DNA of 64,000 nucleotides from positions 209,006 through 273,005 of the forward strand of contig NZ_JANUGX010000004.1 in assembly GCF_024753245.1 (NCBI RefSeq), given 5' to 3'. Below the pieces are notes generated by a model that was given only the letters and a program-made list of their open reading frames with translations, searched no databases and was not told the origin of the DNA. The DNA comes from Massilia norwichensis (GTDB lineage: Bacteria; Pseudomonadota; Gammaproteobacteria; Burkholderiales; Burkholderiaceae_D). The first letter of the stretch is position 1, and each line of letters begins with the position of its first letter. Below, in pieces: positions 52,709 to 61,363 of the stretch. A program made the position numbers and the translations under genes.

Positions 52709-55531
52709 ATGAACGTCCGCCCCAAGCTGCTGTCGTCGCTGATCCTCCTGCTGGCCGTGGCCGTCCAGCCCACGTCCGCCCAGCCCGCGCGCGACACCGC
52801 TCCCGGCATCGGCGGCCCCCTGCCCCAGGTCGCGTATGAAAAGACCACGCTGCCCAACGGCCTGGAACTGATCCTGATCGAGGACCACCGCCTGCCCATC
52901 GTCGCCGTGAACATCTGGTACCACGTGGGCCCGGCCAACGAGGCGCCCGGCCTGACCGGCTTCGCCCACCTGTTCGAGCACATGATGTTCGCCGCCACCC
53001 GGCACCTGCCGCGCGGGATGGCCGATCGTCTGCTGGAAGGCGCCGGCGCCACCGACAGCAACGGCAGCACCGACTACGACCGCACCAATTACTACGACAC
53101 CGTGCCCTCGAACCAGCTGGCGCTGGCGCTGTGGGTGCATGCCGACCGCATGGGCTACCTGCTCGACGTGCTCGACCAGACCGCGCTGTCGAACCAGCAG
53201 GACGTGGTGCGCAACGAGCGCCGCCAGAGCGTCGAGAACCGCCCCTACGGCATCGTCGAAGAAGCGATGAACCACGCGCTGTTCCCGAAGAACCACCCGT
53301 ATTACGCCTCCGTGATCGGCTCGCACGCCGACATCCAGAACGCGAAGTTGCGTGATGTGCGCGACTTCTTCACCCGCTACTACGGCCCGAACAACGCCAG
53401 CATCGTGATCGCCGGCGACATCGACAAGGCCAGGACGCGTGCGCTGGTGGCAAAGTACTTCGGCACCTTCAAGCGCAGCGCACCGGTGGCGAAACCCAGG
53501 GTCGAGACACCGCCGATCACGCGCGAGCGGCGCCTGACGGTGCCCGACCGGGTCGAACTGCCGCGCGTCTACATGGCCTGGCTGACGCCGTCCGCCTACC
53601 AGCCGGGCGACGCCGAACTGGCCGTGGCGAGCCAGATCCTGGCCGGCGGCAAGGCCGGACGCCTGTACAAATCGCTGGTCTACGAACGCCAGATCGCCCA
53701 GGACACGGCGGCGGCGCAGAATTCGAATGCCTTGACGTCCACCTTCGTGATCGACGTCACGGCCCGCCCCGGCCATGACGCGGATGAGCTGGAAGCGGCC
53801 GTCGATGCCGAGCTCAAGGCACTGCGCGACAACGGCCCCTCGGATGCAGAAGTCGAACGCGCCCGCAACACCATCGAAACGGCGATGCTGACCGCGATCG
53901 AGAAGCTGGGCGGCGCCGGCCTGGCCAACCAGGTCAACCAGTACAACCAGTACACCGGCGACCCGGGCTACCTGCCGAAGGACATCGCCCGGCTGCGCCG
54001 CGTGAGCGCCGCCGACGTGCAGCGCGCAGTGCGCAGCTGGCTGCAGCCGAATGCGCGCGTGGTGGTGGCAGGCGTGCCGGGCAAGCCGGCCCTGGGCCCC
54101 GATCCAGCCGCACGGCCTGTGCAGGCCGGCGCCAGGACCACCACTGTCGCCGGCATCAACCGCGATGAAGCCTGGCGCCGCCAGCCGCCGAAACCCGGCC
54201 CGGCGCCGAAGTTCACGCTGCCGCAGGGCGAGAGTTTCCAGCTGCCGAACGGCTTGCGCGTGATCCACCACTACAACCCGGCGCTGCCGCTGGTGGCGGC
54301 AGAACTGGTGGTCAAAAGCGGCTCCGACGCCAACCCCGACGATGCGCCCGGCATGGCCGGCTTCACCGCCCAGATGCTGCAGGAAGGGACGGCCACGCGC
54401 AGCGCACCGCGCATCGCCGACGAGATCGCGCAGCTCGGCGCCTTCCTCGGCAGCGGCAGCAGCACGGACGCATCGACGGTTTCGCTGCTGTCGCTGAAAT
54501 CCACCTTCGCGCAGGCGCTGGATGTGCTGGCCGACGTGGCCCAGCACCCGGCCTTCCCCACCGCCGAAGTCGAGCGCCAGCGCGCCGCCCGCATCGGCGC
54601 CCTGACCCAGCAGCGCGACAACCCGGAACTGGTGGCGGCAGTGGCCAGCGCCGGCGCGCTGTACGGCGCCAAGCACCCCTACGGCTACGGCCAGCTCGGC
54701 ACCGAGCAGGCGATCCGCGCCGTCACCCGCGACGACCTGTACCAGTTCTGGCGCCGCCACTACCTGCCGACCAACGCCGCGCTGATCGTCTCGGGCGACA
54801 TCACCCTGGACGAGCTGCGCGCGCTGGCGACAAGCCGCTTCGGCGGCTGGCCGCGCGCCGTACCGGCGCCGCTGGTCATGGGCGACCCGGAAGGCACGAA
54901 GGCGCGCCTGGTCATGGTCGACAAGCCAGGCGCCCCGCAGACCGCGCTGCGCGTGACCCAGCTGGCGGCCAGCCGCAAGACCCCGGATTACCCGGCCATG
55001 CAGGTGATGAACGCCGCGCTCGGCGGCCTGTTCTCGAGCCGCATCAACCTCAACCTGCGCGAAGAAAAGGGCTACAGCTACGGCGTGTTCTCAGGCTTCC
55101 GCTACGACCGCACGCCGGGCCCCTTCGTCATCGCCGGCAGCGTGCGCACCGACGTCACCGGCCCCTCGATCGCCGAGATCTTCAAGGAAGTGCGCGGGAT
55201 CCGCGCGACGCCGCTGCCGGCCGCCGAACTGGCGGGCGCGCGCGACTCGCAGGTGTATTCGCTGCCCGGGCAGTTCGAGACCAACAGCACCATCGTCGGC
55301 AGCCTGGCCGAGACCTATGTGTTCGACCTGCCGCCCGATTACTGGCGCGGTTTGCCGGACCAGTTCCGGCGCGTGACGGCGCAGCAGGTGCAGGCCGCGG
55401 CCGGGAAGTATCTGGTGCCGGAGCGGATGAAGGTCATCGCCGTCGGCGACCGCGCGAAGGTGCTGCCGCAGTTGAAATCGCTGGGGCTGGGGCAGCCGGA
55501 GATGCGGGATACGGATGGGCAGCTGCCGTAA
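52709..55531 (+). CDS. M16 family zinc metallopeptidase, two-domain, exported
   Basis: The 940-residue protein has a signal peptide ending near TSAQPA and two M16 modules. The N-terminal one has the inverted zinc motif HLFEHMMF (HxxEH) with the distal glutamates. The C-terminal one lacks it (GMAGFTAQMLQEG), as usual in PqqL/pitrilysin-type double modules, where the second half is structural. It likely degrades peptides in the periplasm. GGAG lies 6 bases before the ATG at 52709. It is 34 bp downstream of the phosphoesterase. Confidence 0.93.
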   Translation: MNVRPKLLSSLILLLAVAVQPTSAQPARDTAPGIGGPLPQVAYEKTTLPNGLELILIEDHRLPIVAVNIWYHVGPANEAPGLTGFAHLFEHMMFAATRHLPRGMADRLLEGAGATDSNGSTDYDRTNYYDTVPSNQLALALWVHADRMGYLLDVLDQTALSNQQDVVRNERRQSVENRPYGIVEEAMNHALFPKNHPYYASVIGSHADIQNAKLRDVRDFFTRYYGPNNASIVIAGDIDKARTRALVAKYFGTFKRSAPVAKPRVETPPITRERRLTVPDRVELPRVYMAWLTPSAYQPGDAELAVASQILAGGKAGRLYKSLVYERQIAQDTAAAQNSNALTSTFVIDVTARPGHDADELEAAVDAELKALRDNGPSDAEVERARNTIETAMLTAIEKLGGAGLANQVNQYNQYTGDPGYLPKDIARLRRVSAADVQRAVRSWLQPNARVVVAGVPGKPALGPDPAARPVQAGARTTTVAGINRDEAWRRQPPKPGPAPKFTLPQGESFQLPNGLRVIHHYNPALPLVAAELVVKSGSDANPDDAPGMAGFTAQMLQEGTATRSAPRIADEIAQLGAFLGSGSSTDASTVSLLSLKSTFAQALDVLADVAQHPAFPTAEVERQRAARIGALTQQRDNPELVAAVASAGALYGAKHPYGYGQLGTEQAIRAVTRDDLYQFWRRHYLPTNAALIVSGDITLDELRALATSRFGGWPRAVPAPLVMGDPEGTKARLVMVDKPGAPQTALRVTQLAASRKTPDYPAMQVMNAALGGLFSSRINLNLREEKGYSYGVFSGFRYDRTPGPFVIAGSVRTDVTGPSIAEIFKEVRGIRATPLPAAELAGARDSQVYSLPGQFETNSTIVGSLAETYVFDLPPDYWRGLPDQFRRVTAQQVQAAAGKYLVPERMKVIAVGDRAKVLPQLKSLGLGQPEMRDTDGQLP

Positions 55532-55579
55532 TTTCCACTGCGATGGCTGCTCTTGCCGGTTTCAGTCATCTGAATTTGC

Positions 55580-55894
55580 GTGGTCATTATTTTGGCAGGT
55601 CGCTTGACACACGGGTCGGAGGGACTAGTCTTGGTCATCGTGCTAATCGGCTGGAATTTCGTCGTGAATGCGGCTAGCTATCGCTTCCGTTTCGTCGAGA
55701 AGCTGGTGTCATCGCGGCCGATCGAAATCGTGCGCAATGGTGAAATGCTGAGAAGGAATATGCGGCGCGAATTTGTGACGGAGGAGGAACTCATGAGTGC
55801 GCTGCGCCAGCAGGGCCTTGATTCCGTAGACCAGGTCAAGAGGGCGACCATCGAGGGTGAGGGCGCGATCACAGTGCTCAAGAAAAGCACGTAA
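55580..55894 (+). pseudogene. Truncated DUF421/YetF-like membrane protein
   Basis: The 104-codon frame begins at a GTG. It keeps one hydrophobic helix (GLVLVIVLIGWNFVVNAASY) and the cytoplasmic YetF C-terminal domain with EIVRNGEMLRRNMRREFVTE and EELMSALRQQGLDSVDQVKR. Complete family members have about 50-60 more N-terminal residues with two further helices. A TGA stop lies 9 bases before the GTG and no ribosome binding site is seen. It is therefore a 5'-deleted remnant. Confidence 0.7.
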
Positions 55895-56069
55895 TAACCA
55901 GACAGCCTTGATGTGCCACGCCAGCGGAGCTGCAACGCATGGCAGAGTTTTTCTCCTTTCGAAACAGATACTCGAAGGTCCGCTCTGGGCTTGGAAGCAG
56001 CTTGCCATAACCTCCTCTAACTTGATCCCGTTAGCGGTATTCTCCCCAGCACCCCAACGTGAGTCGCAC
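55895..56069. other. Non-coding stretch before the ArsR gene
   Basis: No convincing gene is found. The sequence is less GC-biased than its neighbours and, next to the truncated YetF remnant, may be debris from the same deletion. Its right part leads into the arsR-type promoter. Confidence 0.4.
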
Positions 56070-56099
56070 TTGCCCTGCCAAGCCATTTGCGCTTAACAT
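56070..56099 (+). promoter_or_regulatory. Promoter of the ArsR/CDF operon
   Basis: TTGCCC (56070-56075) and TAACAT (56094-56099) with 18-bp spacing form a plausible sigma70 promoter. The predicted start near 56106 lies in the centre of the palindromic operator. Confidence 0.55.
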
Positions 56100-56122
56100 G
56101 TGAACACTTCTTCACATGTTAA
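56093..56122. promoter_or_regulatory. ArsR/SmtB-type palindromic operator
   Basis: TTAACATGTGAA and TTCACATGTTAA are exact reverse complements separated by 6 bases, matching the 12-x-12 pattern of SmtB/CzrA operators (TGAA...TTCA cores). The operator overlaps the -10 and ends 2 bases before the ATG, so repressor binding would block initiation directly. Confidence 0.8.
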
Positions 56123-56124
56123 AG

Positions 56125-56454
56125 ATGAGTACCCCACACGACTTCGACTACCTGGTCGACGAACTCGCCGACCTCTTCCACCTGCTGGGCGACCCGACCC
56201 GGCTGCGCATCGTGCTGGCCTGCCTGGCGCAGCCGATCGCGGTGGGCGACATCGCCGCCAGCCTGGAGCTGTCCAGCTCCCTGGTCAGCCACCACCTGCG
56301 CCTGCTGCGCGCGGCGCGCATCGTCAAGGCCGAGCGCCAGGGCAAGCAGGTGTTCTACACCGCTGCCGACGCCCACATCAGCGGGCTGCTCGCCAACATG
56401 TTCGAACACCTCGCCGAACCCGATTCCCAACATGCCAACGGATTAGACGCATGA
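56125..56454 (+). CDS. ArsR/SmtB-family metal-sensing repressor
   Basis: The 109-residue winged-helix protein has the recognition helix SSSLVSHHLRLLRAARIVKA. A C-terminal helix has the alpha5 metal motif D-x-H-x10-H-x2-E (Asp82, His84, His95, Glu98), as in zinc sensors SmtB and CzrA. There is no N-terminal CxC for the alpha3 site. It should release DNA when zinc (or cobalt) is bound. The start at 56125 is chosen because the operator overlaps an upstream ATG. The stop overlaps the CDF exporter start (ATGA). Confidence 0.88.
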   Translation: MSTPHDFDYLVDELADLFHLLGDPTRLRIVLACLAQPIAVGDIAASLELSSSLVSHHLRLLRAARIVKAERQGKQVFYTAADAHISGLLANMFEHLAEPDSQHANGLDA

Positions 56455-57452
56455 GCCTCCACCACCATCACGACCACGGCGCCGGCCACGGTCATCACCA
56501 CCCTGCCCCGACCGACGCCGGCCGCGCCTTCGTGCTGGCGATCGGCCTGAACGTCGCCTTCGTCGCGATCGAATTCTTCTACGGCTTCATCGCCAATTCG
56601 ACGGCGCTGATGGCCGACGCCGGCCACAACCTGTCCGATGTGCTGGGTCTGGTACTGGCCTGGGGCGCGGCCCTGCTGGCCAAGCGGGCGCCGACGCGCA
56701 GCTTCACCTACGGCCTGCGCGGCACCTCGATCCTGGCGGCGCTGTTCAACGCCCTGCTGCTGATGGTGGCTTGCGGCGCCATCGCCTGGGAAGCGGTGCA
56801 CCGCTTCGCCCATCCGGAGCCGGTGGCCGGCACCACGGTGTCGATCGTGGCGGCGGTCGGCGTGCTGATCAACGGTTTCTCGGCCTGGCTGTTCATGGCC
56901 GGCAGCAAGGACGACATCAACGTCCGCGGCGCCTATCTGCACATGGCGGCCGACGCGGCGCTGTCGCTGGGCGTGGTGATCGCCGGCCTGGTCGTCATGT
57001 ATACCGGCTGGACCTGGCTCGACCCGGCGGTCAGCCTGGTGATCGTGGTGATCATCGTGGCCGGCACCTGGTCGCTGATGAAGGAATCGATCCAGCTGGT
57101 GCTGGCGGGCGTGCCGGCCAACGTCGATGCGACCCAGGTCACGGCCTACCTGGCGGCGCAGACCGGCGTCACCGAAGTGCACGACGTGCACATCTGGGCG
57201 ATGAGCACCACCGAGACGGCGCTGACGGCGCACCTGGTGATGCCGGGCGGGTATCCGGGCGACGAAGTCATCGACCGCATCGTCCAGCGCCTGCGCGAAG
57301 ATTTTTCGATCCACCATTGCACGCTGCAGGTGGAAGAAGGGACGACGAAGCACAGCAGCTGCGCGCTGCATGGGGTGCATGAGCACAGCCACGACGACCA
57401 TCATGGCCACGATCATGGCCATGGCCATGTCGAAGGCCGGCATGCGCATTGA
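56451..57452 (+). CDS. Cation diffusion facilitator, zinc exporter-like
   Basis: The 333-residue inner-membrane protein has six helices with transport-site motifs DAGHNLSD (His59, Asp63) and HMAAD (His164, Asp168), a pattern typical of zinc-selective CDF proteins of the ZitB/CzcD type. A cytoplasmic C-terminal domain follows. The N-terminus (HHHHDHGAGHGHHH) and C-terminus are His-rich and may hold metal. It is translationally coupled to the ArsR sensor, so metal-induced efflux is expected. Confidence 0.94.
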   Translation: MSLHHHHDHGAGHGHHHPAPTDAGRAFVLAIGLNVAFVAIEFFYGFIANSTALMADAGHNLSDVLGLVLAWGAALLAKRAPTRSFTYGLRGTSILAALFNALLLMVACGAIAWEAVHRFAHPEPVAGTTVSIVAAVGVLINGFSAWLFMAGSKDDINVRGAYLHMAADAALSLGVVIAGLVVMYTGWTWLDPAVSLVIVVIIVAGTWSLMKESIQLVLAGVPANVDATQVTAYLAAQTGVTEVHDVHIWAMSTTETALTAHLVMPGGYPGDEVIDRIVQRLREDFSIHHCTLQVEEGTTKHSSCALHGVHEHSHDDHHGHDHGHGHVEGRHAH

Positions 57453-57464
57453 ATATGGATGCGT

Positions 57465-57509
57465 GGGCACAGGGTGCCCACCCTACCGTAGGGCGGGCAC
57501 CCCGTGCCC
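57465..57509. repeat. Second copy of the GGGCAC palindromic repeat
   Basis: GGGCACAGGGTGCCCACCCT (first 20 bases) pairs with the right half ending GGGCACCCCGTGCCC. It differs from the 46.3-kb copy at a few positions and has one central extra base. It separates the convergent CDF and cysK genes. Confidence 0.8.
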
Positions 57510-57518
57510 GCGTATCAA

Positions 57519-58451
57519 TCAACCAGCCAGGTTTGCGTAAAGAGCCGTACTCAAATACCGCTCCCCAAACGACGGAATGATGGTCACGATCAGCTTGCCC
57601 GCATTCTCCGGCCGCTTCGCCACCTGCATCGCCACCCACAGCGCCGCCCCCGACGAGATCCCGACCAGCAGGCCCTCCTCGCGGGCGGCCGCGCGCGCGG
57701 TCTCGAAGGCATCCTCGTTCCTGACGGTGACGACCTCGTCGTAGGCTTGCGTATTCAGCACATTGGGAATGAAACCGGCGCCGATGCCCTGGATCGGGTG
57801 CGGGCCCTTGGTGCCCTTCGACAGGATAGGCGAGGCTTCCGGCTCCACGGCGATCGCCTGGAAGCCCGGCTTGCGCGCCTTGATGACCTCGGCCACGCCG
57901 GTAATGGTGCCGCCGGTGCCGACGCCGGCCACCAGGATGTCGACCTTGCCGTCGGTGTCGCGCCAGATTTCCTCGGCCGTGGTGCGGCGGTGGACTTCCG
58001 GGTTGGCGGGATTGTTGAACTGCTGCGGCATGAAGCAGTTGGGGTCGGCAGCGACGATCTCCTCGGCGCGGCGGATCGCGCCCAGCATGCCTTCCGGCCC
58101 CGGAGTAAGGACTAACTCAGCACCATAGGCACGCAGCAGCATGCGGCGCTCGTTGCTCATGGTTTCGGGCATGACCAGGCGGCAGCGGTAGCCGCGCGCC
58201 GCGCAGACCATCGCCAGCGCGATGCCGGTGTTGCCGCTGGTGGGTTCGACGATGATGGTGTCCGGGCCGATCTTGCCGGCCTGTTCCGCCGCCTCGATCA
58301 TGGCCCAGCCGATCCGGTCCTTGACGCTGTGGGCCGGATTGTAGAACTCGAGCTTGGCGACGATGTCCGCGCCCGCGCCTTGCGACAGGCGCCGGATGCG
58401 CACCAGTGGGGTATTACCGATCAGTTCAGTAACGTCGTTCGCGATGCGCAT
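57519..58451 (-). CDS. cysK: Cysteine synthase A
   Basis: The 310-residue PLP enzyme makes L-cysteine from O-acetylserine and sulfide. It contains the Schiff-base lysine in NPAHSVKDR (Lys44), the TSGNTG loop (residues 71-76), and [10 protein letters not shown], the phosphate-binding loop. Length and N-terminus match CysK. GGAGG lies 9 bases before the ATG. It is monocistronic between the palindromic repeat and the FKBP gene. Confidence 0.95.
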   Translation of the reverse strand: MRIANDVTELIGNTPLVRIRRLSQGAGADIVAKLEFYNPAHSVKDRIGWAMIEAAEQAGKIGPDTIIVEPTSGNTGIALAMVCAARGYRCRLVMPETMSNERRMLLRAYGAELVLTPGPEGMLGAIRRAEEIVAADPNCFMPQQFNNPANPEVHRRTTAEEIWRDTDGKVDILVAGVGTGGTITGVAEVIKARKPGFQAIAVEPEASPILSKGTKGPHPIQGIGAGFIPNVLNTQAYDEVVTVRNEDAFETARAAAREEGLLVGISSGAALWVAMQVAKRPENAGKLIVTIIPSFGERYLSTALYANLAG

Positions 58452-58484
58452 ATCCGAAGCCTCCGCGTCAGGTTGTCATTTGAC

Positions 58485-59003
58485 TTACTTTACGTCGAGC
58501 AGTTCCACGTCGAAGATCAGGTCCGCATCCGGCGGAATGCCGCCCGGCGAGCCGCGCTTGCCGTAGGCCAGATCGCTCGGAATGATCAGGGTGCGCTTGC
58601 CGCCCACCTTCATGCCTGCCACGCCCTGGTCCCAGCCCTTGATGACGCGGCCGGCGCCCAGAGGGAAGTCGAGCGGCGTGCGGCCGGGGTTCAGCGAGGA
58701 GTCGAACTTGCGGCCGCGCTGCTTGGCAGCCATCGGCTTGTACAGCCAGCCCGTGTAGTTGACATAGACCGTGCTGCCGACCGTGGCTTCCTTGCCTTTG
58801 CCGACGACGGTGTCGATGATCTGGATCTGCGGTGCGGTGGACTGGGCAGTCGGCTGGGCCGGCTGGTCGGTCGTCTGCTGGGTGCTGCCCGGGTTGGCGG
58901 CCGCGGTCTGGGCCTGGGTCTGGGTCGCGTCCTGCGCGCCGGCGGTGGTGGCCGCCAGCAGCAGGCTCAGGATGGCACTTTTTACAACAAGGTGACGGAT
59001 CAT
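58485..59003 (-). CDS. FKBP-type peptidyl-prolyl isomerase, periplasmic
   Basis: The 172-residue protein has a signal peptide (MIRHLVVKSAILSLLLAATT), an Ala/Gln/Thr-rich linker to about residue 60, and one FKBP domain with VGSTVYVNYTGWLY, FDSSLNPGRTPLDFPLGAGR and VIKGWDQGVAGMKVGGKR. It assists folding of exported proteins. GAGG lies 5 bases before the ATG at 59003; an upstream in-frame ATG would add residues before the signal peptide. It lies between tcdA and cysK on the same strand. Confidence 0.93.
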   Translation of the reverse strand: MIRHLVVKSAILSLLLAATTAGAQDATQTQAQTAAANPGSTQQTTDQPAQPTAQSTAPQIQIIDTVVGKGKEATVGSTVYVNYTGWLYKPMAAKQRGRKFDSSLNPGRTPLDFPLGAGRVIKGWDQGVAGMKVGGKRTLIIPSDLAYGKRGSPGGIPPDADLIFDVELLDVK

Positions 59004-59042
59004 GGAGCCTCTTTCATCGTTCAATTCATGAAAAAACTGAAC

Positions 59043-59963
59043 CTATGATAACAAGGCCTCCTCGGCTTGCACAGCGTCGTTGGCGGCGGGCGCAGGCGCC
59101 ACCACCTGCACCGGCACCGCTGCCGGCACGGCGACGGCATTCGCCGCCTCGGCCATCTTGCGCAGCATGTGCCCTGCCGCGACCATGCCGAAGGTCGCCG
59201 TCACGACCATGCTCGAACCGAAGCCCGCGCAGTTCAGGCCGGTGATGCTGTTGGCATCGATGGCGCAGGCATCGCCCGCTTCCGGGTAGCGCAGCGGCTC
59301 CATCGAGAACACGGCGTCGATGTGGTACTTGTTCTTTTCGCCCTTGGCGAAACCGTACTGGGCGCGCAGGATCTTGCGCACCTTCTTCAGCAGCGGCTCC
59401 TGCTCGGTACGGGCGAGGTCGCGTACCTCGATCTTGGTCGGGTCGGTCTGGCCGCCGGCGCCGCCGATCACCGTCAAGGGGATCGCATGGTCGCGGCAAT
59501 GCGCGATCAGGGCCGCCTTGGCCTTGACGCTGTCGATGGCGTCGAACACGTAATCGTATTTGCCCGGCGCGACCATTTGCGGGATGTTGTCCGGATCGAT
59601 GAAGTCCTCGATCAGTTCCACCTCGCAGTAGGGGTTGATCAGGGCGATACGCTGTTTCAAGGCTTCGATCTTCGGCATGCCGATGGTCGTCGACAACGCC
59701 TGGATCTGGCGGTTGATGTTCGATTCGGCCACGTTGTCGAGGTCGATCAGGGTGAGTTTGCCGATGGCGCTGCGGGCCAGGGCCTCGACGATCCAGGAGC
59801 CGACGCCGCCCACGCCGATGACGCAAACGTGCGCCTTGCGGAAGCGTTCCAGTGCACGCTCGCCGTAGAGACGGGCGATGCCGCCGAAGCGGCGCTCGAA
59901 GTCGACTTCGTCGTCGAAGTCCGCGCCGGCCGGCGCAAGCAAGGAGGAGGAAAGTGTCGTCAT
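59043..59963 (-). CDS. tcdA: tRNA threonylcarbamoyladenosine dehydratase
   Basis: The 306-residue E1-like enzyme cyclises t6A37 of tRNA to ct6A using ATP. It shows the nucleotide loop GVGGVGS (residues 50-56), DLDNVAESNINRQ, the DAIDSVKAK segment, GGAGGQTDPT and TGLNCAGFGSSMVV. An Ala/Pro-rich C-terminal tail of about 40 residues is longer than in E. coli CsdL. No obvious partner csd genes are adjacent. The start at 59963 has only a weak ribosome binding site. Confidence 0.92.
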   Translation of the reverse strand: MTTLSSSLLAPAGADFDDEVDFERRFGGIARLYGERALERFRKAHVCVIGVGGVGSWIVEALARSAIGKLTLIDLDNVAESNINRQIQALSTTIGMPKIEALKQRIALINPYCEVELIEDFIDPDNIPQMVAPGKYDYVFDAIDSVKAKAALIAHCRDHAIPLTVIGGAGGQTDPTKIEVRDLARTEQEPLLKKVRKILRAQYGFAKGEKNKYHIDAVFSMEPLRYPEAGDACAIDANSITGLNCAGFGSSMVVTATFGMVAAGHMLRKMAEAANAVAVPAAVPVQVVAPAPAANDAVQAEEALLS

Positions 59964-60062
59964 GATCCCGTCATTTTACCGGACGGAACTGCCCTCCTTG
60001 CTCTAAAATAACTTTCAGTCAATCAAATTTTCTTCTCCATTTACGCGTCCGCAACAGCCACC

Positions 60063-61310
60063 ATGAACGAGCTTCTTCCAGACACCGCCCCCGATTTCGA
60101 CCAGCCGGTCGCCGTGCTCAAGCATTGCCATGGACGCATCCGCAAGCAGCTGGCGACCCTGGAAAAACTGCTGGCCCACCTGCCCGAGCATGGCGCCGAC
60201 CAGCAGGCGCGCCAGGCCGCTGCCGCAGTACTGAAGTATTTCGAAAAGGCTGCCCACCTGCACCACGACGACGAGGAGCAGGACCTGATCCCGATGCTGC
60301 GCGCCGTGGCCCAGGGCGAAGACGCCGCCACCCTGCAGGCGCTGGCGCCGGTGATCCTGCAGGACCACAAGGACATGGATGCCATGTGGCAGGACTTGCA
60401 CGAGCAGCTCACCGCGATCGCCGATGGCAGCGGCACCCAGCTTTCGAGCTCGACCGTGCAGCGCTTCAGCCAGCGTTACCTGAACCACATGGAGCGCGAG
60501 GAAAGCACGATGGCGCCGATGGCCGTGCGCCTGTTCAGCCCGCAGCAGATGGCCCAGCTGGGCCAGGCGATGCAGCGCCGCCGCGGTATCGAACCGGCCC
60601 CGGCAGCCAGCATGCCGGATGTGGCGATGCCGGGCGGCAGCGTGGCGGCGCCGGCAAGCCCGGCCGCCATCGGCGAGCGCGTGGCCGACCTGCGCAAGGA
60701 TTACGGCCAGGCCAGCCTCGACGAGAACGACGTTCTTGATAACCCGGTCCAGCAATTCACCCGCTGGTTCGAGGAAGCCTTGAAAGCCGAAGTCAACGAA
60801 CCGAACGCGATGGGCGTGTCGACCGTGGACGAGCGCGGCCGGCCGAGCTCGCGCATCGTGCTGATCAAGCAGTTCGACGAACGCGGCTTCACCTGGTACA
60901 CGAACTACGACAGCCAGAAGGGAAAACAACTGAACGGCAACCCATTTGCGTCTCTGCTATTCTTTTGGAGTGAACTTGAACGGCAGGTGCGGATCGAAGG
61001 CAGAGTTGAGCGCACAACTGCCGAGGAAAGCGATAAATACTTCAACAGCCGGCCACTGAAAAGCCGGCTGTCGGCGATCGCGTCCCACCAGAGCGCGCCG
61101 ATCGCCAGCCGCGCGGAACTCGAACACAACTACGAGGACGTCGCGCGACAGGTTGGCGAAACGCCACAGCGGCCACAAAACTGGGGCGGTTTTCGTCTGG
61201 TGCCGGAACGGATCGAGTTCTGGCAGGGGCGGCGTTCACGCTTCCACGACCGCATCGTCTACACGCGGCAGGAGGACGGCAGCTGGACGCGGCAACGTTT
61301 GCAACCGTAG
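60063..61310 (+). CDS. pdxH: Hemerythrin-pyridoxamine 5'-phosphate oxidase fusion
   Basis: The 415-residue protein joins two complete domains. Residues 1-175 form a hemerythrin HHE domain with the di-iron ligand pattern: His21/23, [15 protein letters not shown] (His67/68, Glu71/72), DHKDMDAMW (His102) and NHMEREES (His142, Glu146). An Ala/Pro linker (about 176-202) follows. Residues 203-415 are full-length PdxH, which oxidises PNP or PMP to PLP with FMN and O2, including [15 protein letters not shown] and the C-terminal [10 protein letters not shown]. No stop or plausible internal start separates the parts. The di-iron domain may supply or sense O2; that is inference. No ribosome binding site is seen. 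Confidence 0.93.
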   Translation: MNELLPDTAPDFDQPVAVLKHCHGRIRKQLATLEKLLAHLPEHGADQQARQAAAAVLKYFEKAAHLHHDDEEQDLIPMLRAVAQGEDAATLQALAPVILQDHKDMDAMWQDLHEQLTAIADGSGTQLSSSTVQRFSQRYLNHMEREESTMAPMAVRLFSPQQMAQLGQAMQRRRGIEPAPAASMPDVAMPGGSVAAPASPAAIGERVADLRKDYGQASLDENDVLDNPVQQFTRWFEEALKAEVNEPNAMGVSTVDERGRPSSRIVLIKQFDERGFTWYTNYDSQKGKQLNGNPFASLLFFWSELERQVRIEGRVERTTAEESDKYFNSRPLKSRLSAIASHQSAPIASRAELEHNYEDVARQVGETPQRPQNWGGFRLVPERIEFWQGRRSRFHDRIVYTRQEDGSWTRQRLQP

Positions 61311-61363
61311 GGCTTCGATAGCCGTGCTGGTTTGGCGAAGCCTAGTCAATCGGAGGTATTCGC

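Noticed and set aside
56451..57452. His-rich tracts at both ends of the CDF gene as a DNA repeat
   Set aside because: They are coding His clusters typical of metal exporters, not a separate repeat element.
60600..60680. Internal start that would give a separate pdxH gene
   Set aside because: In-frame ATG or GTG codons in the linker have no ribosome binding site, and there is no stop codon between the domains.
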